The position numbers and the translations under genes were made by a program. The notes beneath the pieces are model-generated. The model ran no database searches. It was not told where the DNA came from and saw only the letters and a list, made by a program, of their open reading frames with translations. Below are positions 37,335 to 47,179 of a stretch of 64,000 nucleotides of DNA, in pieces; positions within the stretch are counted from its first letter, which is position 1; each line of letters opens with the position of its first letter. The DNA comes from Holtermannia corniformis (lineage: Eukaryota > Basidiomycota > Tremellomycetes > Holtermanniales), in contig BCIJ01000018.1 in assembly GCA_001599935.1 (NCBI GenBank), forward strand, positions 31,590-95,589, in the 5' to 3' direction.

Positions 37335-39065
37335 ATGCCTGGGGTCGGCGAAATCTCCTCTGTGATGATGCAGCTTCATCACCGCTGCTCAGCCATCCTC
37401 CGTGACGAGATCCACCCCAATCTTGTGTTCCTCTTGACGCACAGAGGCCGCCGCGCCGACGGCCCTCACGTCGTCGCACGCAAAGTCTCGATCCCTGAAT
37501 GGGAATAGTGCGTGATGAGACAGGGCGAGTGCGGTTGCTCACCACCACACTAGCTTGTCAACATTCTCAGAGGCCTCTTATCTCAAATTCGCCTACGACG
37601 AGCAGACCGAGGAGATCACCTACTTTGGTGATCCCTCATTTGTGCATGAGGCGTTCGCGGCAATTGTCAGTCCACGTGTAAGCACAAGGGGATAAGTTGA
37701 CAGTTTGATATCAGTTGAGCAAGATGATTCTGCGTCAAATAGAGAAGATCTTTGAGACTGCACCACCAGGCAGTGCGGCACTCGAAGCCGTGGTGGCTCG
37801 CGGGACGCAAAGAGGCTTCACAAGGGGACAGGCTCTTACCGATCTCTTCCTCATTGCGGTGAGTAGTGACCCGTCATGTCACAAGCATGCAGACTGAACT
37901 GAGAACACACAGTGCGCTTCTACGACGACCATGCTCGTGAACCGTGCGGAAGGTTTGCGCAAGCGCAAACAAGCCGATCTTCTGTATTCAAGCAAACTCA
38001 ATACCTTGATCGCCGGCGAAATTGCCGTATGGAACGAGAATCCGGAACGCTTAGCAAGAGAGGTGGTCGAGTGGAGGTTAGGAGGTGTGTATGCCTACGC
38101 TCAGCGAGGACCTGGGCTAAGTGATATCCCTCAGGCGCCATGCTCTCTGTGGGCATGAAAATAGAGCGCAAAGGTCCGGCCTGCGCGTATGACCCTCAGG
38201 TCAATTTGTGTCTTTCGTACCAGGAACACCACCGGGTCGTCAATCATCAGTATAATATCGGCCGATATTCCGGAACACACGCAGACGAAGCTTATGTCAG
38301 AAGCTTGGTCACGGAGGAGGTGAGCAACCGGATCGATGACACACAATTCGCTGATACTTGTCCAGAAGTATGCAGAGATGCTGAATGTCGTCGATTTCAC
38401 CGCCCACCTCGAAGACCAGATCCAATATCCGGCCCTGCAAGGCTTTCATGTCGTGCCGACACCTGACGATATACAAATCCCGGTCGGCAAGATGCTTGCG
38501 CAGGCGGTGAGAGATGAACCACTCGCCAATCACAGTCAAGAACTCTTGAACTACCTCGAGGGCAAAATTATCACCATGTCTTCAACCTACTTGCGTGAAC
38601 AGATCATTCTGCTCTGCTTTCAAGAGGACAGGCAGGCAGCTTTCGCTGGCGACAACCGCGAGTATCGCGACTTTGCCGACGCGATGGTGGCAGACGGAGT
38701 GCCGGAAGCTGAAATCCCACGCCTGTGGGGGCTCCACATCCACGTCCAGGCGCTTGACGGGCCAATCCACAATCTACGACCCCGCCGCGCAGAACGCGAG
38801 GGAGCTGTCGACGGTGCTGCGGGTGCCATACCGCCTGTTCCAGACGACCAACGAGAAGCTGGCGAGGCTCGAGGGGCAGGGCGTGCGCGTGCAGGCGATG
38901 CAGGAGTGGGTCGAGGCGGCGGCGGCGAGGCTCGAGGAGCGGGCCGTGCGCGAGGTCGAGGGCGTGCGCGAGGCCGAGGGCGTGCGCGTGCAGGCGATGC
39001 AGGTGAGGGCCGAGGCGGCGGTAGGGAAGTCGGGGAAGCCGGTGGTGCTGGAGGGGCGGCGCTAG
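37335..39065 (+). CDS. Undescribed tandem family, copy 1
   Basis: Seven exons (37335-37507, 37554-37665, 37715-37858, 37913-38084, 38135-38319, 38366-38806, 38844-39065) give 482 residues. Features: an N-terminal block with GRRADGPHVVARKVSIPEWE, a middle block with LRKRKQADLLY, GEIAVWNENPERLA and EWRLGG, a motif ACAYDPQ, then EKYAEMLNVVDFTAHL, EDRQAAFAGDNREYRDF and GVPEAEIPRLW. A long charged coiled coil (EKLARLEGQGVRVQAMQEW) ends the protein. No signal peptide or membrane segment. I do not recognise the family. Exon lengths and phases closely match copy 2 downstream. The last intron is short (38807-38843, 37 nt). If it is not spliced, the frame runs to 39172 through a Gly/Arg/Ala-rich tail that looks like an out-of-frame reading. 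Confidence 0.75.
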
Positions 39066-39140
39066 GTGACGGCGGTGCCGGCATTGGCGGCGATGGACCT
39101 GCGCAAGGACCAGTGCGCGGTGGGGCGGGAGGCAGAGGGG

Positions 39141-39385
39141 CCAGGCGCAGGCGCAGGCGCGGCCAGGCATGAGTACTCGATGATGTTTAAGGTTGTACAG
39201 GGCACCAGCGAGTGCGGGATGATGTACAGAGCTACCGCTTGCGATGTCAGTGATATAAGTGTTTTATGACAATATCATTATCTACGGTGCGACGGCCTCC
39301 TTCGTCCACACGCCATCAGGCTGCTTGGTGTAGCCTGCTCTCTGGTTGGATGACGGCTTGAGATAAAGGTAGTCAACATGCTCTG
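39141..39385. repeat. Direct repeat, unit A (with 42622-42867)
   Basis: About 245 nt starting CCAGGCGCAGGCG and ending near TGCTCTG. It is repeated in the same orientation at 42622-42867 with scattered substitutions and small indels. Both units lie just downstream of a copy of the tandem family, so they mark the 3' boundary of a segmental duplication. Unit A includes a relic of the 3' end of the PPOX-family gene, which is intact only at unit B. Confidence 0.85.
39282..39385 (-). pseudogene. Relic of the 3' coding end of the PPOX-family gene
   Basis: On the minus strand this reads HVDYLYLKPSSNQRAGY, TKQPDGVWTKEAVAP and a stop, nearly the same as the C-terminus of the intact gene at 42764-43606. 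No upstream exons of that gene follow here; sequence similarity ends at about 39385. It is best explained as a fragment carried along when the neighbouring tandem-family gene was duplicated. The retained fragment still has no internal stop. Confidence 0.8.
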
Positions 39386-39419
39386 TCTGAGCTCACTCTT
39401 GATACACGCGCCCTGCGTA

Positions 39420-39945
39420 CGGGCAGCTGGCTACATCGCAACCGCCTGATTTGGTGCTCAAAGTGCATATTGGCACATACGCTCACATCAATACAAGCGG
39501 CTTGGCTCTGTCTACCTCTTTCCTTGGCGCGCGATATCTGGCCGTTATGATGTATGTGATAAGCGAGCTTGATCAGATGCGGATCGCGATCCTGCGGGAC
39601 TTCAGTGTCGTTTCCGCAGCCCAAGTCATCGACAGTCCGGTCGGCGAGCCTTTGGAGCAGGCCATCAACGACACAGCCATGGCTCGCGGCAGTGCTGACC
39701 TGCTCGCGTACGTCGATGACAAGAGTATCAGTCTACGGGTAGCTCGTTTGCGAGATGGGAATGTGAAGCTGTGCTTCCATTAGGATCGTCAAGTGACCCT
39801 TGTCGACGACCGCGAGTTCAGAGAGTGTACTGACATGTTGGCCAACGGCGTGCCCGAAGCCGAGAGTCCAACTACATGTGCGAGTATCCAACTTGAGACC
39901 CTGCCGCGAAGAAGGCCGGCGACGAACGCTAGCATCGTGAAGTAA
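39420..39945 (+). pseudogene. Degenerate third copy of the tandem family
   Basis: Matches only the C-terminal part of the family. It retains DSPVGEPLEQAINDTAM, LLAYVDDKSISL, LCFH, then an in-frame stop (39781-39783), and then DRQVTLVDDREFREC, MLANGVPEAES before ending at 39945. These align with IPVGKMLAQAV, LLNYLEGKIITM, LLCFQEDRQ, NREYRDF and GVPEAEIP of copy 1. The N-terminal exons are missing and replaced by unrelated sequence including the PPOX relic just upstream. I call it a truncated, decaying copy. Confidence 0.75.
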
Positions 39946-40757
39946 GCGATCGGCTTTGGTGGTGACGAGCACAACAGCTTTTGAGTCGGGACGTGGTAAC
40001 TACAACTACGCCCTGCTGCTAAGTGAGAACTGGTCTAACGCCTCACACCGATCAATCACCGCGGCTGAGCACCATCCTCTGGTCAGTGTTGAACCACGGA
40101 CATTANAATCAGAGCACTGAAGCAGCCAAGTCGCCGAAACAGCGCAACGGAGATTGAAGTGAGGCATTTGGACGCTTCAGTCAAAACTTCAGCTACTTGA
40201 GGATCCATGCACCACGATGCCAAATGATATGCAGCGCCGCCTGCCATCACAGACTAGCACAGTACGTTGTAGGGCTGCTCAGCCGAAGACGTGTCCAGCT
40301 TGGGAAAGCTTCGCCGTAGCGGCACCAGCCGGTAACCTTGGGAGTTAGCATCGCGCGCGTTTGTTTTGTTGGGCGATCTCTCCGTAGGCTGGCTCGACTG
40401 CATAGGGAAATTTGACGGTATAGGTGAAAGTTTTCATCCTCCTTACTGCTTGCCTCGCGGTGCTATAGTCCGACATGTTCACCTCGAACCACCCAGAGCC
40501 GACCGGGTACGTCAACGACTTTATGCTCGAGCTTGTCACGTGCTGGGGCAGGCAATGATGCACAGCGAGCAGATCAACCTTGTATGCCGCTCGACGGTAT
40601 CTGTCGTCTGCCAAAGGCCTCATATCAATGCCTAGCAGTCCTCCCAACTCACTCCAGGCGCAAAGGTCCCGCAGCCACTTCACATCACCTTCTCACCCCC
40701 TATCGTCCTCAGCTGTCTCTTGCCGCACGCAAGGATTACGTCTGTAGGGATCTCACT
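39946..40757. other. Spacer between pseudogene and copy 2
   Basis: No supported gene on either strand. One base is unresolved (n at 40106). A minus-strand open frame (40345-40683, about 112 codons, no ATG at its 5' end) ends in a Lys/Arg-rich peptide but has no splice or family support. The region should contain the promoter of copy 2. Confidence 0.4.
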
Positions 40758-42466
40758 ATGGCGGCAGCAGTACCAGAGGTCGACCCGAGCGTCGAGGCGC
40801 GGTGCCGAGAAATACTCTATGCTCAAATTCGTCCTAACCTAAGCTTTCTGCTCACCAACAAGGGACGGAGAAAGGATGGGCCACACGTTGTTGCTCAAAA
40901 TGTGTCCATAGCCGAATGGGAGCAGTAAGTGCTGCGTCGCGATCTTTACGCACCAACTGAATGTGTTAGTCTTGTCACATTCACCGAGGCCGGCTACTTG
41001 AAGTTCAGCTACGATGAGTCGCGCGGAGAGGTAGCCTATGCAGGCGATACGTCGCTAGTGCACGAGGCACTGGCTGCCAGGGTAATTTCGAAGTGGGATC
41101 CAAGGTGCTGCACTAATTATCGTAGCTCGGTCAGATTGTCCAACAAAGGTTGGCAACTGCTCTTGAAAATGCGCCCCAGTGCGCGATCTGGCTCGAAGAC
41201 GGCGTGAGGGAGATTCAGGAGGAGGAGAATCGGACACGAGGGCAGGCCCTCCTCACTGAGTTGTGCCAGCCGGTGAGTGCCGGATGTCTCTATGTTTTAG
41301 CGTGCGGATCTGACTAGAGCTTGGAGCTTGCTTCGACTACGATTCTACTCGTGAACAGGCAGACGAATCTCAGGAAGCGCAAGGAGGCAGACGTCCTGTT
41401 TGGCGGTGCAGTGTCCCTGCTCCTATCCGGCGAAGTGGCCGTATGGAACGAGAGCCCAGAGCGTCTCGCAGAGGAAGTGATTCAGTGGCGACTGGGCGGT
41501 AAGTCAATGTGGATTTTTGTTGCTGAGTACTCATCAATTCGTCACAGGTTGTTTGATCAACCTTGGGATCAAGGTGGATCGCAAATCACCTGGTTGCGCA
41601 TACGATCCACGAATCTTTCTTTGTATCTCCACCGACGTTGAGGAGATAGAAGAGGGTGAGCGCGTGCGGCGAGTTCGGTCAACGCAGTACAGCCTTGGGC
41701 GCTACTCTGCAGTTCCAGCCAATGAAGCGAGGATTCGCAGGCACATTACCGAGGAGGTACGATAGACGAATTCACTGCAGACAATTGACTGAACGGGCAC
41801 AGGTATATGCGGACCGTCTCAATGCGGTGGATTTCGCCGCGCACCTCAACGACCCAACCAAGTATGAGCAGCAAGACTCTTACGCCCTTCTGCCAACTCC
41901 CCAACGTATCCTTATACCCATCGGGTCTCTCATCAAGAAGGCCGTGGAGGATCGAGGGGCGGTCGAGGAGAATCGCGAGTTCATCAACTACGTGAGCGAT
42001 CTCAACATTGCCTTGATTCCCGCATCCTTGCGCACGGAGGCTATCAGACTGTGCTTCTTAGAAGATCGGCAAGCACTTTATCTCGACGACCGCGAATACA
42101 GAGACTTTTTCGCGGCTAGGGAGGAAGAGGGGGTGCCGCGCGCGGAAATCCCCGCGCTATGGGAGATCCAGGTGCACGTTGAGAAGCTCGACCGAGGTGC
42201 TGAGTATAATTTGAGACCCCGGCCCGACCGTCCAATCGCAGCGGCCGCTGTGGCTGTCGGCGATGCCGAGCAACACCCAGCGAGAGCAGGCGAAGGTTTT
42301 GTGCAAGATCGAGCGGACGCAGGCGACTGAGCGGGAGGAGGCCAAGCCCAAGGGCGTCGAGGACGAGGACGGGGAGCGAGGCGAGGTGGTGGGCAAGCTC
42401 AAGGACAAGGACGGCAAGGAGCAGGGCGAGCAGGTCGGAATCAGGCGCAGGGTGAGCAAAGAGTAG
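40758..42466 (+). CDS. Undescribed tandem family, copy 2
   Basis: Seven exons (40758-40924, 40970-41081, 41126-41272, 41318-41498, 41548-41756, 41803-42249, 42290-42466) give 479 residues. The same blocks as copy 1 occur in order: GRRKDGPHVVAQNVSIAEWE, LRKRKEADVLF, GEVAVWNESPERLA, QWRLGG, GCAYDPR, DRLNAVDFAAHL, EDRQALYLDDREYRDF, GVPRAEIPALW. The tail is Lys/Glu/Gly-rich and charged (EREEAKPKGVEDEDGERGE). Exon 2 is exactly 112 nt in both copies, and all intron phases agree. The last intron (40 nt, donor GTGGCT) is weak; unspliced, the frame would stop at 42330. Divergence from copy 1 is large, so the duplication is old or fast evolving. Function unknown. Confidence 0.75.
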
Positions 42467-42621
42467 GAAGAGGAGCAGGGCGAGTAGGCCAAGAGCAGGC
42501 ACAGGGTCGGCAAGGAGGAGCCGGCAGGCACAGAGACGACAAGAAATGGGAAGAGGAGTAGGGCAAGGTGGAGGAGGCGAAGCTCAAGCACAAGAGCGTC
42601 AAGGAGCCGGACGAGGCGCCG

Positions 42622-42867
42622 CCAGGCGCAGGCGCGGCCCGGCATGAGCCCGGCATGAGCAGTCGATGGTTGTCAAGGTTGTACAGGGTACCAGCGAGTG
42701 CGGGATTACAGAGCTGCCGCATGCGATGCCAGTGATATATGTGTTCTATGGCAGTATTATCATCTACGGTGCAACGTCCTCCTTCGTCCACTCGCCATCG
42801 GGCTGCTTGGTGTAGCCCGCTCTCTGATTGGGTGACGGCTTGAGGTAAAGGTAGTCGACCTGCTCTG
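42622..42867. repeat. Direct repeat, unit B (with 39141-39385)
   Basis: Second unit of the direct repeat. It begins after the stop of copy 2 and runs into the last coding exon of the minus-strand PPOX-family gene, which is complete here. This is therefore the donor arrangement and unit A the derived one, assuming a simple duplication. Confidence 0.85.
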
Positions 42868-43606
42868 CGGCAATTGCCAGCAAGGCAAAGTGCGACTTTG
42901 CATACTTGATCTGCTCTGCCTCCTTTGGATCGTCCTGCTTGCGTCAGCTCCGACCTCTACGCCTCTCATCAAGCCAACACACCGACTCGACCGGCAACGA
43001 CTCTGCCCACTCCTCCGGTTTACGATCCACAGTACTCAAGCTCTGGCCCGGCGTAGGCCTCGCAAAGCTCGCCCTCAAGTGCCCACTCATCGCCTCGGTC
43101 CAGAGCTTTTCCCGCTTCTCCTCCCACCATTTCGGATCGGCTTCTTCACCCTGTGCACCAAGCTTTTTGAGTGTCTCGGCGATCTCGGCGTTGGTTGATT
43201 CGCTAGCGGGTGGGATGACATAGGCTTTTCCGCCGATACGGAACTGGATTGCGGGGTCTTCAATCCACCACGCGATCTCGACGCTGGCGTCGGAGGCGAG
43301 TTGACTGGCTTTGGGCATGCGCGTGTCGGTGGTTGAGAGGAGAATGTGCGTTGATGGTGTGACTGTCGGACATCAGCTTTTGATTTGGAAAAGCATCGCC
43401 AAGAACTCACAGCCGCGGTGAATCACAAACCGGTTCCGAGGCTTGCCATCTTTCAAGCTCGCAAGCGCGTACGCTACCAGCAGCAGTCAGCTCCGATCCA
43501 TACGCTGCATCACCAAAGCACACGCACACACAAACTTTGGGTTCTCCTTGATCTGCTTATCGAGCTGAGAGACCCATTCAGGTGTAGAGTTGATCTTAGT
43601 CGACAT
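42764..43606 (-). CDS. Pyridoxamine 5'-phosphate oxidase-like FMN-binding protein (Alr4036 type)
   Basis: Split-barrel flavin-binding protein of the PPOX superfamily, Alr4036-like branch; its substrate is not established. Read from ATG 43606 (MSTKINSTPEWVSQLDKQIKENP) through AYALASLKDGKPRNRFVIHRGF and STHILLSTTDTRMPKASQL, which match the R-x-V-x-x-R-G-F and T-D-x-R-x-x-K blocks of the family. SVEIAWWIEDPAIQFRIGGKAYVIP, GHLRASFARPTPGQSLS, HFALLAIAAEQVDYLYLKPS and a C-terminus TKEDVAP follow. Introns are short; one splits the Phe codon in HRGF. Its 3' end is duplicated at 39282-39385. Confidence 0.82.
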
Positions 43607-43999
43607 TGTGCGTGTCAGGAAGCGAGGCAGGCGTGTGAACGACAGAATGTGCAAGTGCTGGAAGTACTGTAGTTGTTACTGCTCGCTGAGGTGTCGGGAC
43701 TGTGATGAGTAGTCACAGAGGCGTCATGCACCTCGACGCCGCATCTGAGATCGCGATCGAGCGACATGTGCATGCGGGGCTCTCCGCGTCATCATCCGAT
43801 TCTCCGACCTCAGACTCCGACACGGAGACATCGGATGTCCGAGCCGGGCGAGCGCGAACAGACGTCCAAACGCGACGCCGTGATTTGCTGAGCAGTCAAC
43901 GCAGCCAGCAAGCGCTCAATGCTCCTCACAGCTCTGCGACAGTCAAGCGCACGGATACCATCTTTTGCAACAGTCAGACACGCATCACGGATCAGCTAC

Positions 44000-44425
44000 A
44001 TGCCGGGCCCCGTTGAGACATCCATGCACCAAAAGGTCCGTGCTCGGTTCCTGACCCCTTGAATGAGCTGACATCGTGGTCGTATAGTTGACAGAATCCT
44101 TTCAGCCGGCTCTGCTGCGAATCGCGAACGACTCGTCGAAGCATGCCCATCATTCGGCCATGAGAGCGCAGGGCGGCGGGAACGGCGAGACGCGTGCGTA
44201 CCACATCTCACCTTCGTCTCGCGTCGATGCTAAATGTGACTCCGAAACGCAGACTTTGCGGTCCAGATGGTATCATCAGCGTTCGAAGGCAAGCTGCAAA
44301 TTGCGCGCCACCGGCTAGTCAACGCGGCGCTCAAGGAGGAGTTTGAGCAAAAGGGATTGCATGCGCTCAGCTTGCGGTTGAAAACGCCTGCAGAGTGGGA
44401 GAAGGAGGGCGGGACGCTCGCTTGA
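44000..44425 (+). CDS. BolA-family protein (BOLA1/Bol1-like)
   Basis: BolA proteins work with monothiol glutaredoxins in Fe-S cluster handling, in mitochondria or cytosol. Three exons (44000-44035, 44088-44193, 44253-44425) give 104 residues. The start MPGPVETSMHQKLTESFQP matches BOLA1-type proteins; IANDSSKHAHHS is the His-containing loop; HFAVQMVSSAFEGK and ARHRLVNAALKEEF carry the invariant RHR(L/M)V block with its ligand His; HALSLRLKTPAEW ends the fold. The donor at 44036 (GTCCGT) was chosen because a later one produces a stop. Confidence 0.92.
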
Positions 44426-44591
44426 GCTCATGATCTGGGTGAGTGCTCGATCGCGTACTCACATGCAAAGGCTGAGTTTGTGACAGGGTTCTCGTGTTGT
44501 ACACCTATTAGTTGCATTGCATTGCTTGCTGCGTGACCAAGAAACATGCCCATCTCAAGCCAAACAGACCGCCCTGCTCCATCCTCCCCGT

Positions 44592-44873
44592 CTAAACCTT
44601 GACCTTTTTCGCGTCCGCCCTGACATCGGACACTTCACTACCGCCTCGAGCGCGCTTCTGGCCTTGACCGCGAGGCGCCTCAACTACCGTGTCCGAGGTC
44701 GCCGGTGACGCGTGCGCAGTCTTCTCCGACGCCAGAGATCGTACGGGAAACAGCAGGCGTGGGACCGGTGGTGCCAAATCGTATCTGGACGGCAAGGGGT
44801 GGTGTGGGTGTTCCGGAAAGAATGGGTCTGTAACGAGCTTCTTGACGCCTCGACTATTCGCCATCAGCAACAC
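44592..44873 (-). CDS. Possible 3' exon of an unresolved gene
   Basis: Open minus-strand segment ending in GQKRARGGSEVSDVRADAKKVKV, a basic tail like a nuclear localisation signal. Upstream minus-strand sequence (to about 45150) contains an ATG and a Ser-rich open stretch starting MSQLAPARTRLQSNASDWSDDE, in another frame. I could not find a splice that joins them. A plus-strand frame also crosses here (44897-45262), so the coding strand is uncertain. No family recognised. Confidence 0.3.
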   Translation of the reverse strand: MLLMANSRGVKKLVTDPFFPEHPHHPLPSRYDLAPPVPRLLFPVRSLASEKTAHASPATSDTVVEAPRGQGQKRARGGSEVSDVRADAKKVKV

Positions 44874-45413
44874 GCCTTATAGCAGTCACAGCGGCGATGT
44901 ACCATGTATACACCATCAACCTTGGTTCAGTATGCTTCTTGCACTTGGCACGCGGCGGCGAAGGTGACGACGAGCAAGAGACAAGAAACACCTCGTCCGT
45001 GATCGATTGCGGGATACTCGTGCTCGCGCACGTCGACGTCGATGCGGTAGAACACCGTCGACTGCTGAATGCGATCACGCACGCCTCATCATCCGACCAG
45101 TCTGATGCGTTGCTCTGCAAGCGGGTTCGCGCGGGTGCGAGTTGCGACATGTTGTGTTTCGACTGGGCCGTTGCGCTGCTCTATGACTGCTTGCAGATGA
45201 CTGCGCACGGGGTTGGGATCAACAAGATGTCGATGGCGCGATTGGGATGCGAGCTGTACTGATGAAGCGCGAGTCTGAAACGAGATGCAGATGGTGATTG
45301 CTCGGTGCGGTGCCACCACGTGCAGAATCCGCCACGGGAAAAGTCTGTAGACGAGCGCGCAGCTGGATTGAGGCATCGTCAACACGACTCTGTGTGCGCT
45401 GGACTCTATCAAC

Positions 45414-46442
45414 ATGGCGAGCAGGATCATCAGTGTGTTGAGAACTGGGTCGGCGTTGAGCTCGCGGACTGTGACGAGGCGGAGTTTGCATGTGTCTGCC
45501 GTTGGTGAGTGAGCTCTTCCAGATGACCTCTCACCATATGTCACTCTATCTCCCCATAACGGAGCTAACAAACGTTTCTCATCAGCGGCCAAGAAGAAGA
45601 CGGCCGCCGTGGCGGACGAATACGACGATGAAGACTTTGACGCAGACGAACCCGAAGACTTGTTTGCCGTCTCGGACGCTCAGCCCATCTCCTCATCCAG
45701 CAACGCACAGAACGCTCAGCGGCGCGTTGCAGCCCTAGAACAGATCAGGTCCGTCTCGGCACTCCCAAAGGCTCAGCGGACAAAGGCCTCGTTGTCGCCC
45801 AGGGTACTGGCGACGGTCGTGCACGCTAGCACTAGCAAGGACGAGCTGGACGAGCTGAAGAGTGTGTTGCGGATGTGGAGGCTGGCGGGGCGGAGGGTGT
45901 CGGACAAGGCGGCCGAGGCGATCGTCGGTGCGTCGTGCTTGATGTGATGAGATACTCGAGAAACTGACGGGCATGGATAGGTCGGTGCTGTAATCTTGAC
46001 GCACCAGAGATTGCTGTCGAGCTCGCATCGGACAAGTCGCAATGTACGTAGGCGCACCTGCAGTGTGCTACTACGAGGCTGTGTGCAATCGTACTGACTC
46101 CGCACAGACGGCATCGGTCCCCTCTCCCACACAACCCTCACCAAGCTCCACCACTCGCTATACGAACACGCCCCCTCTTCCCGCCTTCCACCCCTTCCCG
46201 CCGGTCCAACACCTCCATCCCTCATCCTGCTTCGTCTCGCCCTGCTCGCAGAAGAGGCTCAAGGCGCAATCTCGTCCTCTACAAAGGAAGAGGTCGACCG
46301 GCTCGTTGCGCTGACAAAGGGCTGGGACGCAGCACGATCACCGAGCTCCAAGCACGAGGTACGATGGGCTGAGAGCGGCAAGGACAAGCTAGTCGCGCTG
46401 GGTGAAGAGTGGAAGCGCGCAGCCGAGAGCGTTGCGTTGTAG
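45414..46442 (+). CDS. Unrecognised, probably mitochondrial protein
   Basis: Four exons (45414-45504, 45586-45927, 45981-46043, 46108-46442) give 276 residues. The N-terminus MASRIISVLRTGSALSSRTVTRRSLHVS is Arg/Ser-rich without acids, a typical mitochondrial presequence. An acidic segment (DEYDDEDFDADEPEDLF) follows, then helical repeats (LATVVHASTSKDELDELKSV, RRVSDKAAEAIVGRC, LDAPEIAVELASDKSQYG) that look like a small TPR/PPR-type solenoid, and a Leu/Ala-rich C-terminus. A mitoribosome-associated or organelle RNA role is possible but I cannot name a family. All phases agree. Confidence 0.7.
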
Positions 46443-46638
46443 CGTAGCCAATGCCGAGATTACACCAAACGTCATTCGCCTGCGGTGCTGCTTGCCATAG
46501 CATATTGCATGACCCTACACAGACTCATTGAGCATCCAAGAGCTCTTCAACGTTCCGTAGCCAGCACATCTAAAATACTTCCGCCGCCCTACCCCGCACT
46601 CGACGTCCAGCAGCTCAGCTTGAGCCTTCTCAACCACA

Positions 46639-47111
46639 ATGTTCCTGCCAATCCTCTTGCTCGCGTTCGCACCCCTCCTGGCCCTCGCGCAGTTTGGCAA
46701 CTTTTTCCAGAACGCGTTTCACGGCCACCAGCAGCAGCAGCAACAACAGCCGCAGCAGCCGCAAGGACAGGGTTCGCACCGTGGCTGGCAGGTCATGGAT
46801 GAAGGTGTGTTGCATGATCGCTACGCTAGAAGTGCTGGGATGAATCGAAGAGGCTGATAGACTACAGTGTCGTGTCAGTCGGGCTACCTGTGCCCAGGGT
46901 CGTTAGCTTGTGTGCCGGCTCCGTGGGCTTGTCCATGTCCATACCCGTATGCAGCTGACGCCGCTTCTTGAAAGACACAGGCTAACACTCGTTCAGCGAG
47001 GACATCAAATGTCCTCTGCCTACTGGGCCGAAGCAAGACGGCCCAAGCTACACTTGTGTCCGGAGCGATGCAGAGTGCGCTCGGGCAAAGGAGTTTGCAA
47101 AAGCCATATGA
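46639..47111 (+). CDS. LCL2: LCL2-like secreted protein
   Basis: Fungal LCL2 (long chronological lifespan 2) homologue; in yeast it is linked genetically to ERAD. Three exons (46639-46804, 46868-46946, 46997-47111) give 119 residues. Signal peptide (MFLPILLLAFAPLLALA), then FGNFFQNAF, a polyglutamine tract from CAG/CAA codons (46729-46770), and the family's cysteine block [32 protein letters not shown], here split over the last intron, with the final Cys in YTCVRSD and an Ala/Lys-rich end. The second acceptor (TTCAG at 46992-46996) restores the PEDIKC segment. Confidence 0.88.
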
Positions 47112-47179
47112 ATGATCAGTGGACCCTTGAGAACATGATCTATGCAATAGCTGGCAATAGTCTATCCATCGCGCATGCG

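Noticed and set aside
38868..39065. GC-rich GAGG/GTGCGCG repeats as a minisatellite
   Set aside because: Best explained as the repetitive coding sequence of a charged coiled coil in copy 1 of the tandem family.
43702..44016. 104-codon plus-strand frame before BolA
   Set aside because: Ser/Asp-rich, in a different frame from BolA's own start, and BolA has a complete family-like N-terminus at 44000.
44897..45262. 121-codon plus-strand frame
   Set aside because: No family resemblance, and minus-strand segments in the same place look equally protein-like. I left the region as unresolved.
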